In this document: positions 1 through 8,734 of the stretch, piece by piece
How the letters are laid out: every line of letters begins with the position of its first letter
Position numbering within the stretch: the stretch's first letter is position 1
Source of the DNA: Eubacteriales bacterium
GTDB taxonomy: Bacteria; Bacillota; Clostridia; Lachnospirales; Lachnospiraceae
DNA: 38,978 nucleotides
NCBI GenBank assembly: GCA_030526265.1
Contig: JAUNDE010000016.1
Coordinates: forward strand, 1 to 38,978
Direction: 5' to 3'
The notes under the pieces: model-generated
What the model was told of the DNA's origin: nothing
Databases searched by the model: none
Seen by the model: only the letters and a program-made list of their open reading frames with translations
Made by a program: the position numbers and the translations under genes

Positions 1-70
1 CCAAGCAAGGTGATAGGTAAGAGATGTTAATTTTCTGTATGCAGTTTTGAAGGTATATGTTATATTTTGT
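1..70 (+). other. probable 3' trailer of an upstream rRNA operon
   Basis: No open frame is visible. The segment includes the phrase GCAGTTTTGAAGG, which resembles sequences I recall from the region just after 23S rRNA genes in Firmicutes, and the opening bases resemble the stretch just after a 23S 3' end. A strong hairpin terminator follows at once. I infer that the window begins immediately downstream of an rRNA operon, but the rRNA itself is not inside the window, so this remains a recollection-based call. Confidence 0.35.
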
Positions 71-101
71 AAAATCAGTCAACAGAGGTTGACTGATTTT
101 T
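71..101 (+). terminator. intrinsic terminator of the upstream transcript
   Basis: Thirteen-base arms AAAATCAGTCAAC and GTTGACTGATTTT (71-83 and 88-100) are exactly complementary around an AGAG loop, followed by T residues. It ends whatever transcript enters from the left. Its 3' arm also holds the -35 hexamer of the thrS promoter. Confidence 0.85.
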
Positions 102-118
102 ATATTATGTATTATAAT
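89..118 (+). promoter_or_regulatory. sigma-A promoter of the thrS T-box transcript
   Basis: TTGACT (89-94) and TATAAT (113-118) are separated by 18 bp. Initiation would fall near 125, just before the first T-box stem. The -35 box lies inside the 3' arm of the preceding terminator, a compact arrangement of end and start signals. Confidence 0.75.
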
Positions 119-124
119 AGCGTA

Positions 125-366
125 AAGCGTTGAAGAGACGAGTAGCATATGATGACGGATACAGAGAGAAGAGCAGTTGGTGGAAGCTTTTTGACAGAAC
201 ATATGTGAAGACCAGCTCTGAGTGACTCTAATCCAGTCCGGTGATTCCGTTATCGTCGAATTGAGATTTTCTCAAAAGATTATAATCTGTTGAGAATTTG
301 AACATGGGTGGAACCACGATGAATATCGTCCCTGGTATTGCGAAAGCAATATCAGGGATTTTTTGT
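125..366 (+). promoter_or_regulatory. T-box leader controlling thrS
   Basis: The conserved T-box sequence TGGGTGGAACCACG stands at 305-318, immediately before a terminator hairpin, which is the standard transcription-attenuating layout. The 5' part carries the Stem I signature GAAGAGACGAGTAG (131-144). AGAGC near 170 can pair with GCTCT near 216 in the distal stem. Uncharged tRNA-Thr would stabilise the antiterminator and let polymerase into thrS. Threonine specificity is inferred from the downstream gene. An ACT triplet at 225-227 is a candidate specifier, but I could not fold Stem I well enough by eye to be sure. Confidence 0.9.
330..366 (+). terminator. T-box regulated terminator
   Basis: Arms CCCTGGTATTGC (330-341) and GCAATATCAGGG (346-357) pair over 12 positions with one G-U, around a GAAA loop, followed by ATTTTTTG. 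It sits 11 nt after the T-box sequence, as expected for the competing terminator. Confidence 0.9.
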
Positions 367-553
367 TTTTTAGAAAATCCATTTTCACAGAACAAAAACG
401 ATATTGTGACATCGATGGATTCTTATCTTACACTATGTAAAATATCCAGGATGCGTCAGCGTGTCCTGGTGAGGGATTTCATTCACTCGTATAGATTGTT
501 GATCTGAATTCCCCAATGATAAAAAATATAAGAAAGAGAGAGGAACATTTAAC
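367..553 (+). other. thrS 5' untranslated region after the T-box
   Basis: This 187-nt stretch holds no convincing gene. A hairpin at 446-469 (CCAGGA / TCCTGG, extended inward by weaker pairs) has no following T tract and is not a terminator. The thrS ribosome binding site AGAGAGAGG lies near its end. Confidence 0.5.
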
Positions 554-2524
554 ATGAAAATCACATTAAAAGATGGATCTGTAAAAGAATATGCTGAAGC
601 AAAGTCCGTATTTGAGATCGCTTCTGATATCAGTGCAGGTCTTGCAAGAGCAGCTTGTGCAGGAGAAGTAAATGGTAAGGTTGTTGATTTAAGAACAATA
701 TTAAACGATGACTGTGAACTGAATATTATTACAGCAAACGATCCGGACGGATTACAGGTAATCCGTCATACAGCATCACATGTGCTTGCGCAGGCTGTAA
801 AGAGATTATATCCAAATGCAAAAATTGCAATTGGACCGGCGATCGATTCAGGTTTTTACTATGATTTCGAAGTGGATGAACCATTTTCGAGAGAAGATCT
901 TGATAAGCTTGAAGCTGAGATGAAGAAGATCATCAAAGAAGGACATGAACTGAAACGATTTACACTTCCAAGAGAAGAAGCAATCGCATTTATGAAAGAA
1001 AAAGAAGAGCCTTTCAAAGTAGAACTGATTGAAGATCTTCCGGATGGATCTGAGATCTCGTTCTATGATCAGGGTGAATTCGTAGATCTTTGTGCCGGAC
1101 CACATTTGATGACAACAAAAGGAATCAAAGCTTTCAAATTGATCTCTTCTTCTATGGCATACTGGAGAGGAGATTCAGAGAAAGCGCGCCTTCAGAGAAT
1201 TTATGGTACAGCATTTAATAAGAAGGAAGATTTGAATGCTCATCTCGAGAAACTGGAGGATGCAAAGCGCAGAGATCATAACAGACTTGGACGTGAGATG
1301 GAATTATTTACAACTGTTGATGTGATTGGACAGGGTCTTCCTCTATTCCCTCCAAAAGGAACAAAGATGATCATGAAACTTCAGAGATGGATCGAGGATC
1401 TTGAAGACAAAGAGTGGGGATATGTACGTACAAGAACTCCTCTGATGGCGAAATCAGATCTTTACAAGATTTCCGGACACTGGGATCACTATAAAGATGG
1501 AATGTTTGTACTGGGCGATGAAGAAGTAGATAAAGAAGTATTTGCGCTTCGTCCGATGACATGCCCATTCCAGTACTATGTATATAAAAACACACAGAAA
1601 TCATACCGCGATCTTCCATATCGAATGAGTGAGACATCGACATTGTTCCGTTCGGAAGATTCCGGAGAAATGCATGGTCTTACACGTGTACGTCAGTTTA
1701 CAATTACAGAAGGTCACAATGTCATCCGTCCGGATCAGGCCGAAGAAGAGCTGAAGAACTGTTTCGACCTTGCTTATCATATCCTTTCAACACTTGGATT
1801 GCAGGATGATGTGACATATCGTCTGTCAAAATGGGATCCTGAGAATAAGAAAAAATATCTTGGAGATGACGAATACTGGAATACAACTCAGGAAGCGTTA
1901 AGAGAAGTGCTTCGTGAGAAAAATGTACCATTCGTGGAAGCTGACGGTGAGGCGGCATTCTATGGACCAAAGATTGATATTCAGGCAAAGAATGTGTACG
2001 GCAAGGAAGATACAATGATCACGATCCAGCTTGACTGTGCAATCGCAGAGAACTTCGATATGTACTATATCGATCAGAACGGTGACAAGATCCGTCCTTA
2101 TATCATCCACAGAACTTCTATGGGATGCTATGAGCGTACACTCGCATGGCTGATCGAGAAATATGCAGGCAAGTTCCCGACATGGCTCTGTCCTGAACAG
2201 GTACGTGTACTTCCTATTTCAGAGAAATATGCTGATTATGCATATAAAGTACAGGATGAACTGAAGAAGCACGGTGTGGATGTAACAGTAGATAACCGTT
2301 CTGAGAAGATCGGATTTAAGATTCGTGAGGCAAGACTTGACAAGCTTCCATATATGCTTGTAGTCGGACAGCAGGAAGAAGCTGACGGAACTGTTTCTGT
2401 AAGAAGCAGATTTGAAGGAAATGAAGGAAGCAAGACAATTGCAGAATTTGTTGAAATGATCTGTGAGGAGATCCGTACAAAGGAAATTCGTGTAGAACTT
2501 CCGGAAGAAGAGAAAAGGAGATAA
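554..2524 (+). CDS. thrS: threonyl-tRNA synthetase
   Basis: This cytoplasmic class II synthetase charges tRNA-Thr. At 656 aa it is close to the usual 640. In order it shows an N-terminal TGS domain (about 1-62), an editing domain with H72-x3-H76 and C180/H184 (HTASH and CAGPH), the catalytic core (about 245-540) and a C-terminal anticodon-binding domain. RPMTCP places the expected zinc-ligand cysteine at residue 337. The start has AGAGAGAGG upstream and follows the T-box leader. The next gene begins 4 nt after the stop with no terminator between, so T-box readthrough probably extends into it. The glutamate/arginine-rich tail (about 640-656) is slightly longer than I would expect. Confidence 0.97.
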   Translation: MKITLKDGSVKEYAEAKSVFEIASDISAGLARAACAGEVNGKVVDLRTILNDDCELNIITANDPDGLQVIRHTASHVLAQAVKRLYPNAKIAIGPAIDSGFYYDFEVDEPFSREDLDKLEAEMKKIIKEGHELKRFTLPREEAIAFMKEKEEPFKVELIEDLPDGSEISFYDQGEFVDLCAGPHLMTTKGIKAFKLISSSMAYWRGDSEKARLQRIYGTAFNKKEDLNAHLEKLEDAKRRDHNRLGREMELFTTVDVIGQGLPLFPPKGTKMIMKLQRWIEDLEDKEWGYVRTRTPLMAKSDLYKISGHWDHYKDGMFVLGDEEVDKEVFALRPMTCPFQYYVYKNTQKSYRDLPYRMSETSTLFRSEDSGEMHGLTRVRQFTITEGHNVIRPDQAEEELKNCFDLAYHILSTLGLQDDVTYRLSKWDPENKKKYLGDDEYWNTTQEALREVLREKNVPFVEADGEAAFYGPKIDIQAKNVYGKEDTMITIQLDCAIAENFDMYYIDQNGDKIRPYIIHRTSMGCYERTLAWLIEKYAGKFPTWLCPEQVRVLPISEKYADYAYKVQDELKKHGVDVTVDNRSEKIGFKIREARLDKLPYMLVVGQQEEADGTVSVRSRFEGNEGSKTIAEFVEMICEEIRTKEIRVELPEEEKRR

Positions 2525-2528
2525 TCGG

Positions 2529-5500
2529 ATGTTAAAGACAGTTGTAAAAAAAGGAGATTATCACGATTCCGTTGTTTTGATGCTTTTGACAAATCATCTC
2601 GGCACGATCGATGGTGTGAAAAAAGTATCTGTCATGATGGCGACGCCGGCAAACAAAGATATTTTTAAACAGAGCGGCCTGGATACAGAGGAGTTAAACA
2701 ATGCAGCGGCAAATGATATGGTAGTTGTCGCAGATATCGATGATGATAACCTTTTGGATGTAATCATGAATGAGGCAGAAGATTTCTTCCGGAAACAGTC
2801 TGTATCAAGTGCTTCTGATAAGAAGGCAGAAAGCGTAAAATCATGGGAGAAAGCAATCGAGAAAATGCCGGATGCAAATCTGGCAGTCATTTCAATTCCT
2901 GGCGCTTATGCCGCACTTGAGGCAGAGCGTGCATTGGATGAAGGCATGAATGTGTTCATGTTCAGTGATAATGTTTCTATTGAAGACGAATTGCAATTAA
3001 AGGAAAAGGCTCACCAGAAAGGTCTCGCAGTCATGGGACCTGACTGTGGAACGGGCATCATTCAGGGCGTTCCGATCGCATTTACAAACAAAGTGAATAA
3101 AGGGTCGATTGGAATTATCGGTGCCTCAGGAACCGGTATTCAGGAGCTTACTACAATCATTGACCGATTAGGTGAAGGTGTCACAAATGCGATTGGTATC
3201 GGAGGCCGTGATCTCAATGCAGCCATCGGTGGAATTACGATGATGGATATGATCGATGCAATGGAAGATGACGATTCCGTGAAGGTTGTGATCGTAGTAT
3301 CAAAACCACCTGCAAAAGAAGTGCGTGATAGGATCGCTGCCAGACTTGCAGATTTCAGCAAACCGGTTGTTACATTATTTGTTGGTGAGAAACCGGAGTA
3401 TCATGAAGAGAATCTCTACCATACTTACACACTGGATGAGGCTGCAAGACTTGCAGTAAGTCTTGTGAGAGGTGAAGAGATCGCTGAAGCTTCGGCAGAT
3501 GTGGATGAAGCTGAATTCTACAGGGCAGAAGACAATAAGACGATCAAAGCTTATTATTCAGGCGGAACGCTGGCAAATGAAGCAGCAATGCTGATCAAAG
3601 ATGCGATGAACTGTGAGATCCCACCGGAGGATGTGGAAGGATATATGCTTCAGCTGGATGGTAATATCGTAGTGGATCTTGGAGATGATGCATATACGCA
3701 GGGTAAGCCGCATCCGATGATCGATCCGGCAAAGAGAATTGAATGTATGAAAGAAGCTGTCGATGATGAGTCCACAGGTGTTGTGCTTCTTGATATCATG
3801 CTTGGATATGGCTCTCATGAAGATATGGCGGGAGCACTCCTGCCAACGATCAAAGAACTTCAGGCGAAGGCAGAGAATGCCGGAAGAAAGGTATTCTTTA
3901 TTGCAACGGTCTGTGGAACGAAGAGTGATTATCAGGGATATGATGATGCTGTAAATAAATTAAAAGAAGCCGGAGTGATCGTATGCGAGAACAATAAGCT
4001 TGCATGTCGTACAGCAATCCGCGCGATCGGAAGAGACTTCGCTGAACCAGTGAAGGAGATCCGTCCAAAACATGCCGGGTCTGGAAAGAAGAACACTCCA
4101 TCGGATGCTCTCCGTACGCTGTTGTCTGAGAAACCAAAGATCATCAATGTAGGACTTCAGAGCTTTGCAGAAGTAGTCGAAGAGTTTGGATGTGAAGTCG
4201 TTCAGTTTGACTGGACACCACCGGCAGGCGGAAATGTAGAACTTATGAAAGTGCTCAATTTCCTCCGGAATTATGATGGATTTGACATGGATGAGGCGAA
4301 CCGTGCGGTTGCAGCCAAGATTGTTGCAAGTCAGCCTGTCATCATTGACAATGTCCGTGCAAAAGAAGTCATTCCGGTTATGAATGAAAATGGAGGAAAA
4401 GTGATCCTGCATGCAGGTCCTCCGATCGAGTATAAAGACATGCCGGATCCGATTCAGGGATCCTGCGTGGGAGCTGTATTATTTGAAGAGTGGGCAGATA
4501 ATGAGAAAGATGCAAGAGCACTTCTTGAATCCGGTGCGATTAAGTTCCTTCCGTGCCATCATGCAAACGCGGTTGGCCCAATGGGTGGAATCACATCTCC
4601 GAATATGGCAGTATTTGTTGTAAAGAATGAAACAGATGGAAATGAAGCTTACTGTACAATGAATGAAGGTATCGGTAAAGTTCTTCGTTTTGGTGCATAC
4701 TCAGAAGAAGTTGTAAACAGACTTCGCTGGATGAGAGATATTCTAGGTCCGACTCTCGGAAAAGCGATCCGTGAGCTTGGCGGAATCAGTGTGAATCCAC
4801 TGGTTGCAAAAGCAATTGCCATGGGTGATGAATTCCATCAGAGAAACATTGCTGCATCGCTTACATTTATGAAAGAAGTAGTGCCTGTGATTGCGAAGAT
4901 GGAAATGGATGAAGCTGACAAAGTCAGCGTTCTGAAGTTCCTCGCTGATACAGATCAGTTCTTCCTGAATATTATGATGGCTACAGGAAAGGCAATCATG
5001 GATGGTGCACGTACACTTACAGAAGGTACGATCGTAACAGCGATGTGCAGAAACGGTGTGGAGTTTGGTATCCGTATTGCCGGTATGGGTGATGAGTGGT
5101 TTACAGGTCCTGTCTGTATGCCGCAGGGATTGTTCTTCACCGGATATGATGAAGAGGATGCCTGTCCGGACATGGGTGACAGTGCGATTACGGAGACGGT
5201 TGGTGTCGGCGGAATGGCAATGATCGCAGCACCTGCAGTTACAAGATTCCTTGGCGCAGGCGGATATGAAGATGCGCTTCGCATCAGCAATGAGATGGAA
5301 GAAATCACGATCGACCACAATCCGAACTATATTATTCCGACATGGAATTTCAAAGGTGCCTGTCTTGGTATCGATGCGAGACTGGTTGTTGAAAAACAGA
5401 TTACACCGGTGATTAATACGGGTATCGCACATAAGATCGCAGGATATGGACAGGTTGGTGCAGGTACAGCTCATCCTCCGGTTGAATGTTTCGAAAAAGC

Positions 5501-5540
5501 AATTGTAGCTTATGCGAAGAAGTTGGGATATAAATCATAG
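2529..5540 (+). CDS. fused FdrA/YlbE (AllF-AllG) protein, putative oxamate transcarbamylase
   Basis: This 1003-aa protein joins two families that are separate genes in E. coli. Residues 1 to about 540 match FdrA (AllF), with a succinyl-CoA-synthetase-like core: GPDCGTG at 170-176 and IGASGTGIQE at 197-206. Residues from about 570 to the end match YlbE (DUF1116, AllG), with HAGPP at 628-632, PCHHANAVGPMGG at 675-687 and GDEFHQRN at 766-773. In E. coli AllF, AllG and AllH are reported to form oxamate transcarbamylase, converting oxalurate plus phosphate to oxamate plus carbamoyl phosphate. No AllH (DUF2877) or carbamate kinase is visible here. The gene starts 4 nt after thrS, with its GGAG overlapping the thrS end. 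Domain identity is strong; the reaction is inferred from E. coli and from the pucG and M20 neighbours. YahF/YahG-type paralogues show other substrates are possible. Confidence 0.85.
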   Translation: MLKTVVKKGDYHDSVVLMLLTNHLGTIDGVKKVSVMMATPANKDIFKQSGLDTEELNNAAANDMVVVADIDDDNLLDVIMNEAEDFFRKQSVSSASDKKAESVKSWEKAIEKMPDANLAVISIPGAYAALEAERALDEGMNVFMFSDNVSIEDELQLKEKAHQKGLAVMGPDCGTGIIQGVPIAFTNKVNKGSIGIIGASGTGIQELTTIIDRLGEGVTNAIGIGGRDLNAAIGGITMMDMIDAMEDDDSVKVVIVVSKPPAKEVRDRIAARLADFSKPVVTLFVGEKPEYHEENLYHTYTLDEAARLAVSLVRGEEIAEASADVDEAEFYRAEDNKTIKAYYSGGTLANEAAMLIKDAMNCEIPPEDVEGYMLQLDGNIVVDLGDDAYTQGKPHPMIDPAKRIECMKEAVDDESTGVVLLDIMLGYGSHEDMAGALLPTIKELQAKAENAGRKVFFIATVCGTKSDYQGYDDAVNKLKEAGVIVCENNKLACRTAIRAIGRDFAEPVKEIRPKHAGSGKKNTPSDALRTLLSEKPKIINVGLQSFAEVVEEFGCEVVQFDWTPPAGGNVELMKVLNFLRNYDGFDMDEANRAVAAKIVASQPVIIDNVRAKEVIPVMNENGGKVILHAGPPIEYKDMPDPIQGSCVGAVLFEEWADNEKDARALLESGAIKFLPCHHANAVGPMGGITSPNMAVFVVKNETDGNEAYCTMNEGIGKVLRFGAYSEEVVNRLRWMRDILGPTLGKAIRELGGISVNPLVAKAIAMGDEFHQRNIAASLTFMKEVVPVIAKMEMDEADKVSVLKFLADTDQFFLNIMMATGKAIMDGARTLTEGTIVTAMCRNGVEFGIRIAGMGDEWFTGPVCMPQGLFFTGYDEEDACPDMGDSAITETVGVGGMAMIAAPAVTRFLGAGGYEDALRISNEMEEITIDHNPNYIIPTWNFKGACLGIDARLVVEKQITPVINTGIAHKIAGYGQVGAGTAHPPVECFEKAIVAYAKKLGYKS

Positions 5541-5556
5541 GAGAGGAATGTAGAGG

Positions 5557-7170
5557 ATGATGATACCGGTTACTCCACTTACATGGGGTGCGGCGATTTT
5601 GCCGATTATTGTTTTACTGATATTAATGATCAGGTTCCAATGGGGCGCGACCGAGGCCGCCCCGGTGGGACTTCTGATCACTGTTTTTACCGGCTTTGTT
5701 TTATATAAGGCAAATATCAGACTGATCGCCTCGGAAAGTGCAAAGGGAATCTGGAACGCACTGATCATTTTGCTGATTGTCTGGACAGCAATTCTGATGT
5801 ATCAGGTGAGTGATGAGGCGAAGGCATTTCTGGTCATTCGTAACGGAATGAGAAAATTATTGCCGAATGAGCTTCTCTTAGTACTTGCAATGGGATGGAT
5901 CTTTGAGAGCTTTCTGCAGGGAATCACGGGGTTTGGTGTCCCGGTTGCGGTTGGTGCGCCTCTTTTGATCGGGATCGGAGTAAAGCCGCTCTGGGCTGTG
6001 ATCATTCCTTTGTTTGGACAGGCCTGGGGCAATACATTTGGTACATTAGGCGCAGCCTGGGATTCTCTTGCAATGAGTGCAGGACTTGCCGCAGGAAGCA
6101 GGGAGTACCTTGTAACAGCGCTTTGGACAGCGGCATTTATCTGGTTCTGGAACGTGATCGCAGGTTTGGCGATGTGCTGGTTTTATGGAAAAGCGAAGGC
6201 ATTGAAAAAAGGATTTACAGCGGTTCTGATCTTATCACTGATCCAGGGCGGAGGAGAACTGTTGCTGACGCAGGTCAATACAACTATTTCCTGTTTTGTC
6301 CCTGCCTGTGTGTCTCTGATTGTCATTTTATTCCTTGGACGCCTGAATTGCTATAAAGAGGAATGGTGTATCGAAGAGAGTTCGATCATGAATCGTGCAT
6401 TCACCTCTTCCTCTTTTGACGATGCGCCGGAGGACATGACATTAGTTCAGGCATTCGTGCCGTATTTCCTTTTGTCTGCACTGACACTCGTTGTGCTGGT
6501 CGTTAAGCCGATCAATTTATTTTTGGGGCAGGTGAAATTCGGTCTTGCATTCCCGGAGACTTCTACGGGATATGGATTTGTGAATGCTGCTTCGGATTGC
6601 TTTTCACCACTTGCTCCGTTTACGCATGCAAGTATGTTCCTTTTCTTATCCGCGATCCTTGGACTTTTGTACTATAAGCGCCATGGATGGATCGGAGAAG
6701 GAGGCGTGAAACGAGTGTTTGTAAAATCGGTTTCCATGACGATGCCATCCGGCATCTCTGTCATTGGCCTTGTCATCATGTCCAAGATCATGGACGGAAC
6801 CGGTCAGACAGTTGTTCTTGCGAATGGAATTGCAAATGCACTTGGAAAGGTATATGTGATCCTGGCGCCGTTTGTTGGCCTTCTCGGAACATTTATGACA
6901 GGAAGCAACATGAGTTCCAACATTCTGTTCGGAGGCTTCCAGATGACGACAGCAAAGCTTCTGGGAGTGAACTCAGCACTCGTTCTGGGAGCTCAATCCT
7001 CGGGCGGGGCGATCGGAAGCGCGATCAGTCCGAGCAAGATTATTCTCGGTACAACGACTGCGAATATTCTTGGAAGCGAAGGGGAGGTCATGAAGAAGAT
7101 CATGGCGATCTGCGTGCTTGCTACGGTCGTGATCGGCGCTTTTGCATTTGTGGCAGTTTCATTCATATAA
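5557..7170 (+). CDS. LctP-family (lactate permease-like) transporter
   Basis: This 537-aa hydrophobic protein has roughly 12-14 predicted membrane segments. Family signatures are ITGFGVPVAVGAPLLIG in the first third, GQAWGNTFGTLGAAWDSLA just after, and TGSNMSSNILFGGFQ with AQSSGGAIGSAISPSKII near the C terminus; these are the conserved loops of L-lactate permeases. Its AGAGG site lies about 16 nt after the preceding stop, so it is in the same operon. Family members move small 2-hydroxy or 2-oxo monocarboxylates. Given the neighbours, I infer that it imports a ureido acid or exports oxamate, which resembles pyruvate and lactate. A plain lactate or glycolate transporter remains possible. Confidence 0.88.
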   Translation: MMIPVTPLTWGAAILPIIVLLILMIRFQWGATEAAPVGLLITVFTGFVLYKANIRLIASESAKGIWNALIILLIVWTAILMYQVSDEAKAFLVIRNGMRKLLPNELLLVLAMGWIFESFLQGITGFGVPVAVGAPLLIGIGVKPLWAVIIPLFGQAWGNTFGTLGAAWDSLAMSAGLAAGSREYLVTALWTAAFIWFWNVIAGLAMCWFYGKAKALKKGFTAVLILSLIQGGGELLLTQVNTTISCFVPACVSLIVILFLGRLNCYKEEWCIEESSIMNRAFTSSSFDDAPEDMTLVQAFVPYFLLSALTLVVLVVKPINLFLGQVKFGLAFPETSTGYGFVNAASDCFSPLAPFTHASMFLFLSAILGLLYYKRHGWIGEGGVKRVFVKSVSMTMPSGISVIGLVIMSKIMDGTGQTVVLANGIANALGKVYVILAPFVGLLGTFMTGSNMSSNILFGGFQMTTAKLLGVNSALVLGAQSSGGAIGSAISPSKIILGTTTANILGSEGEVMKKIMAICVLATVVIGAFAFVAVSFI

Positions 7171-7231
7171 AATTGTCAAAGGACAGATGCAGACATTCTG
7201 AACTTGATGAATGTAGGAGAGGATATACAGA

Positions 7232-7423
7232 ATGGGGAAAAATAGTTTTTTTAAAACAAAAGCGGGTGGACTTACAATCGCATTTCTTGTCATCATGGTT
7301 GCTTTTATAATCATTATGGCAGGGCTTGGTACGGGAAATGATATGCTTTGTACAGTCGGATTTGTTCTTATTGTATTTGCAATGTTATATTCCCCTGTGA
7401 AAGTATATATTTTGCGAAAGTAA
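7232..7423 (+). CDS. small two-helix membrane protein, unknown function
   Basis: This 63-aa protein has a basic start (MGKNSFFKTK), two hydrophobic helices (about residues 11-32 and 38-57) and a basic end (VYILRK). A strong TAGGAGAGG site lies about 10 nt before the ATG. It lies between the transporter and the amidohydrolase on the same strand, so it is probably co-transcribed. I do not recognise the family. An accessory role for the transporter is possible but only suggested by position. Confidence 0.65.
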   Translation: MGKNSFFKTKAGGLTIAFLVIMVAFIIIMAGLGTGNDMLCTVGFVLIVFAMLYSPVKVYILRK

Positions 7424-7492
7424 AGCTCTGATTCCTGAAAATCAGAAGCAGACTCAAAACAAAGTTTGAAAGAATTAAGGAGCAGATCAACA

Positions 7493-8734
7493 ATGATCAT
7501 TGAAGAAATAACAGGAAGAATAGCAAGAGATCTGGAATATCTGAAGCGCTTTACAGCCACTCCGGGAAGTGGATGTACACGTCTTCCTTTTACGAAAGAA
7601 GCAAGACAGGCAGTGGATTTCCTGTCAGGCCTTATGCGGGAAGTCGGGCTTGAAGTGAGAGAAGATGCAGCCGGAAATGTCTTTGGTGTCCTGAAAGGAG
7701 AAGATCCGACACTGCCATGTGTTATGATGGGATCTCATTATGATTCCGTGATCCATGGCGGTGATTATGACGGTATTGCAGGTGTCGTCTGTGCGATAGA
7801 AGTAGCAAGACAGCTGAAAGAGAGCGGAGCTGAATTAAAGAAAAATTTTGTTGTCGCAGGATTCTGCGATGAAGAGGGTATGCGGTTTGGAACCGGGTAT
7901 TTCGGATCAGGCGCAATGCTCGGACATCGGGATGTGGAATACTGTAAGAAATTTGCAGATGCAGACGGGATCACAATCTATGATGCAATGAAAGCGTATG
8001 GTCTTGATCCTGAGAAGATCGGGGAGGCCGCCTGGGATGAAGGATCGATCGGATTTTTCCTGGAAGCACACATCGAACAGGGGCCGGTTCTTGATGCGGA
8101 AAAGGTTCAGGTCGGTCTTGTAGATTGTATCGTTGGTATTCAGAGATATATGATCACGGTGCACGGAAGAGCGGATCATGCAGGAACAACTCCGATGGAT
8201 ATGCGGATCGATGCGGTGGAGGCTGCTTCGAAAGTGATCGCCAAAATCCCGGACTGGGCAAGAGAAAAAGCGGATGGAACGGTGGCAACAACCGGATTTG
8301 TCCGTGTGACTCCGGGCGGAATGAATATCGTAGCTGAAAAATGTGAATTCACAGTCGACATCCGTTCGAAGAACAATGACAATATCAATGATATTGCGAG
8401 AAGGATCAGGGCTCAGTTAGACCGTGAGATGAAATATAACGGCGGAAGCTATGAGATGGATACAAAGCTTGTGATCGAGCCGGTATATCTCTGTCAGGAT
8501 ATGTTATCAGTGATGGAAGAGAGCTGTAAAGCACATCATTACAGCTACAGATACCTTCCAAGCGGTGCCGGTCATGATTCGCTGGAAATCGGACAGAGCA
8601 TCCAGGCAGCAATGCTTTTCGTTCCGAGCAAGGATGGCAGAAGCCATTGCCCGGATGAATTTACAAAGTACAGTGATTTTTCAAGAGCAACAGTTATTAT
8701 GACTGAACTTGTGGAAAAATTACTCGGCAAATAG
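7493..8734 (+). CDS. M20 amidohydrolase, probable allantoate amidohydrolase (AllC/PucF type)
   Basis: This 413-aa cytoplasmic metalloenzyme belongs to the branch that hydrolyses N-carbamoyl compounds. Likely metal ligands and conserved residues are H82 and D84 (GSHYDS), D93 (GGDYDG), E127/E128 (DEEG), H193 (HIEQGP), H361 (GAGHDS) and H385 (RSHCPDEF). ADHAGTTPM marks the dimerisation lid. I chose the ATG at 7493 because TTAAGGAG sits 10 nt upstream; the TTG at 7466 has no such site. With pucG and the AllF-AllG fusion nearby, conversion of allantoate to ureidoglycine, CO2 and ammonia is the best guess. N-carbamoyl-amino-acid hydrolase or ureidoglycolate hydrolase activity cannot be excluded by eye. 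Confidence 0.88.
   Translation: MIIEEITGRIARDLEYLKRFTATPGSGCTRLPFTKEARQAVDFLSGLMREVGLEVREDAAGNVFGVLKGEDPTLPCVMMGSHYDSVIHGGDYDGIAGVVCAIEVARQLKESGAELKKNFVVAGFCDEEGMRFGTGYFGSGAMLGHRDVEYCKKFADADGITIYDAMKAYGLDPEKIGEAAWDEGSIGFFLEAHIEQGPVLDAEKVQVGLVDCIVGIQRYMITVHGRADHAGTTPMDMRIDAVEAASKVIAKIPDWAREKADGTVATTGFVRVTPGGMNIVAEKCEFTVDIRSKNNDNINDIARRIRAQLDREMKYNGGSYEMDTKLVIEPVYLCQDMLSVMEESCKAHHYSYRYLPSGAGHDSLEIGQSIQAAMLFVPSKDGRSHCPDEFTKYSDFSRATVIMTELVEKLLGK

Noticed and set aside
2236-2592. A minus-strand 118-codon frame across the thrS/fusion junction
   Set aside because: It is antisense to two strongly supported genes, low in complexity, and lacks a start signal; I considered an antisense regulator but found no promoter.
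4743-5474. A 243-codon open frame on the minus strand
   Set aside because: It lies wholly inside the conserved YlbE-like half of the fusion, is cysteine- and histidine-rich without a recognisable domain, and has no ribosome site; it is a shadow frame.
6687-7310. A 207-codon plus-strand frame overlapping the transporter end
   Set aside because: Its first part is an out-of-frame reading of the conserved LctP C terminus and its composition is implausible; the transporter frame has the family motifs.
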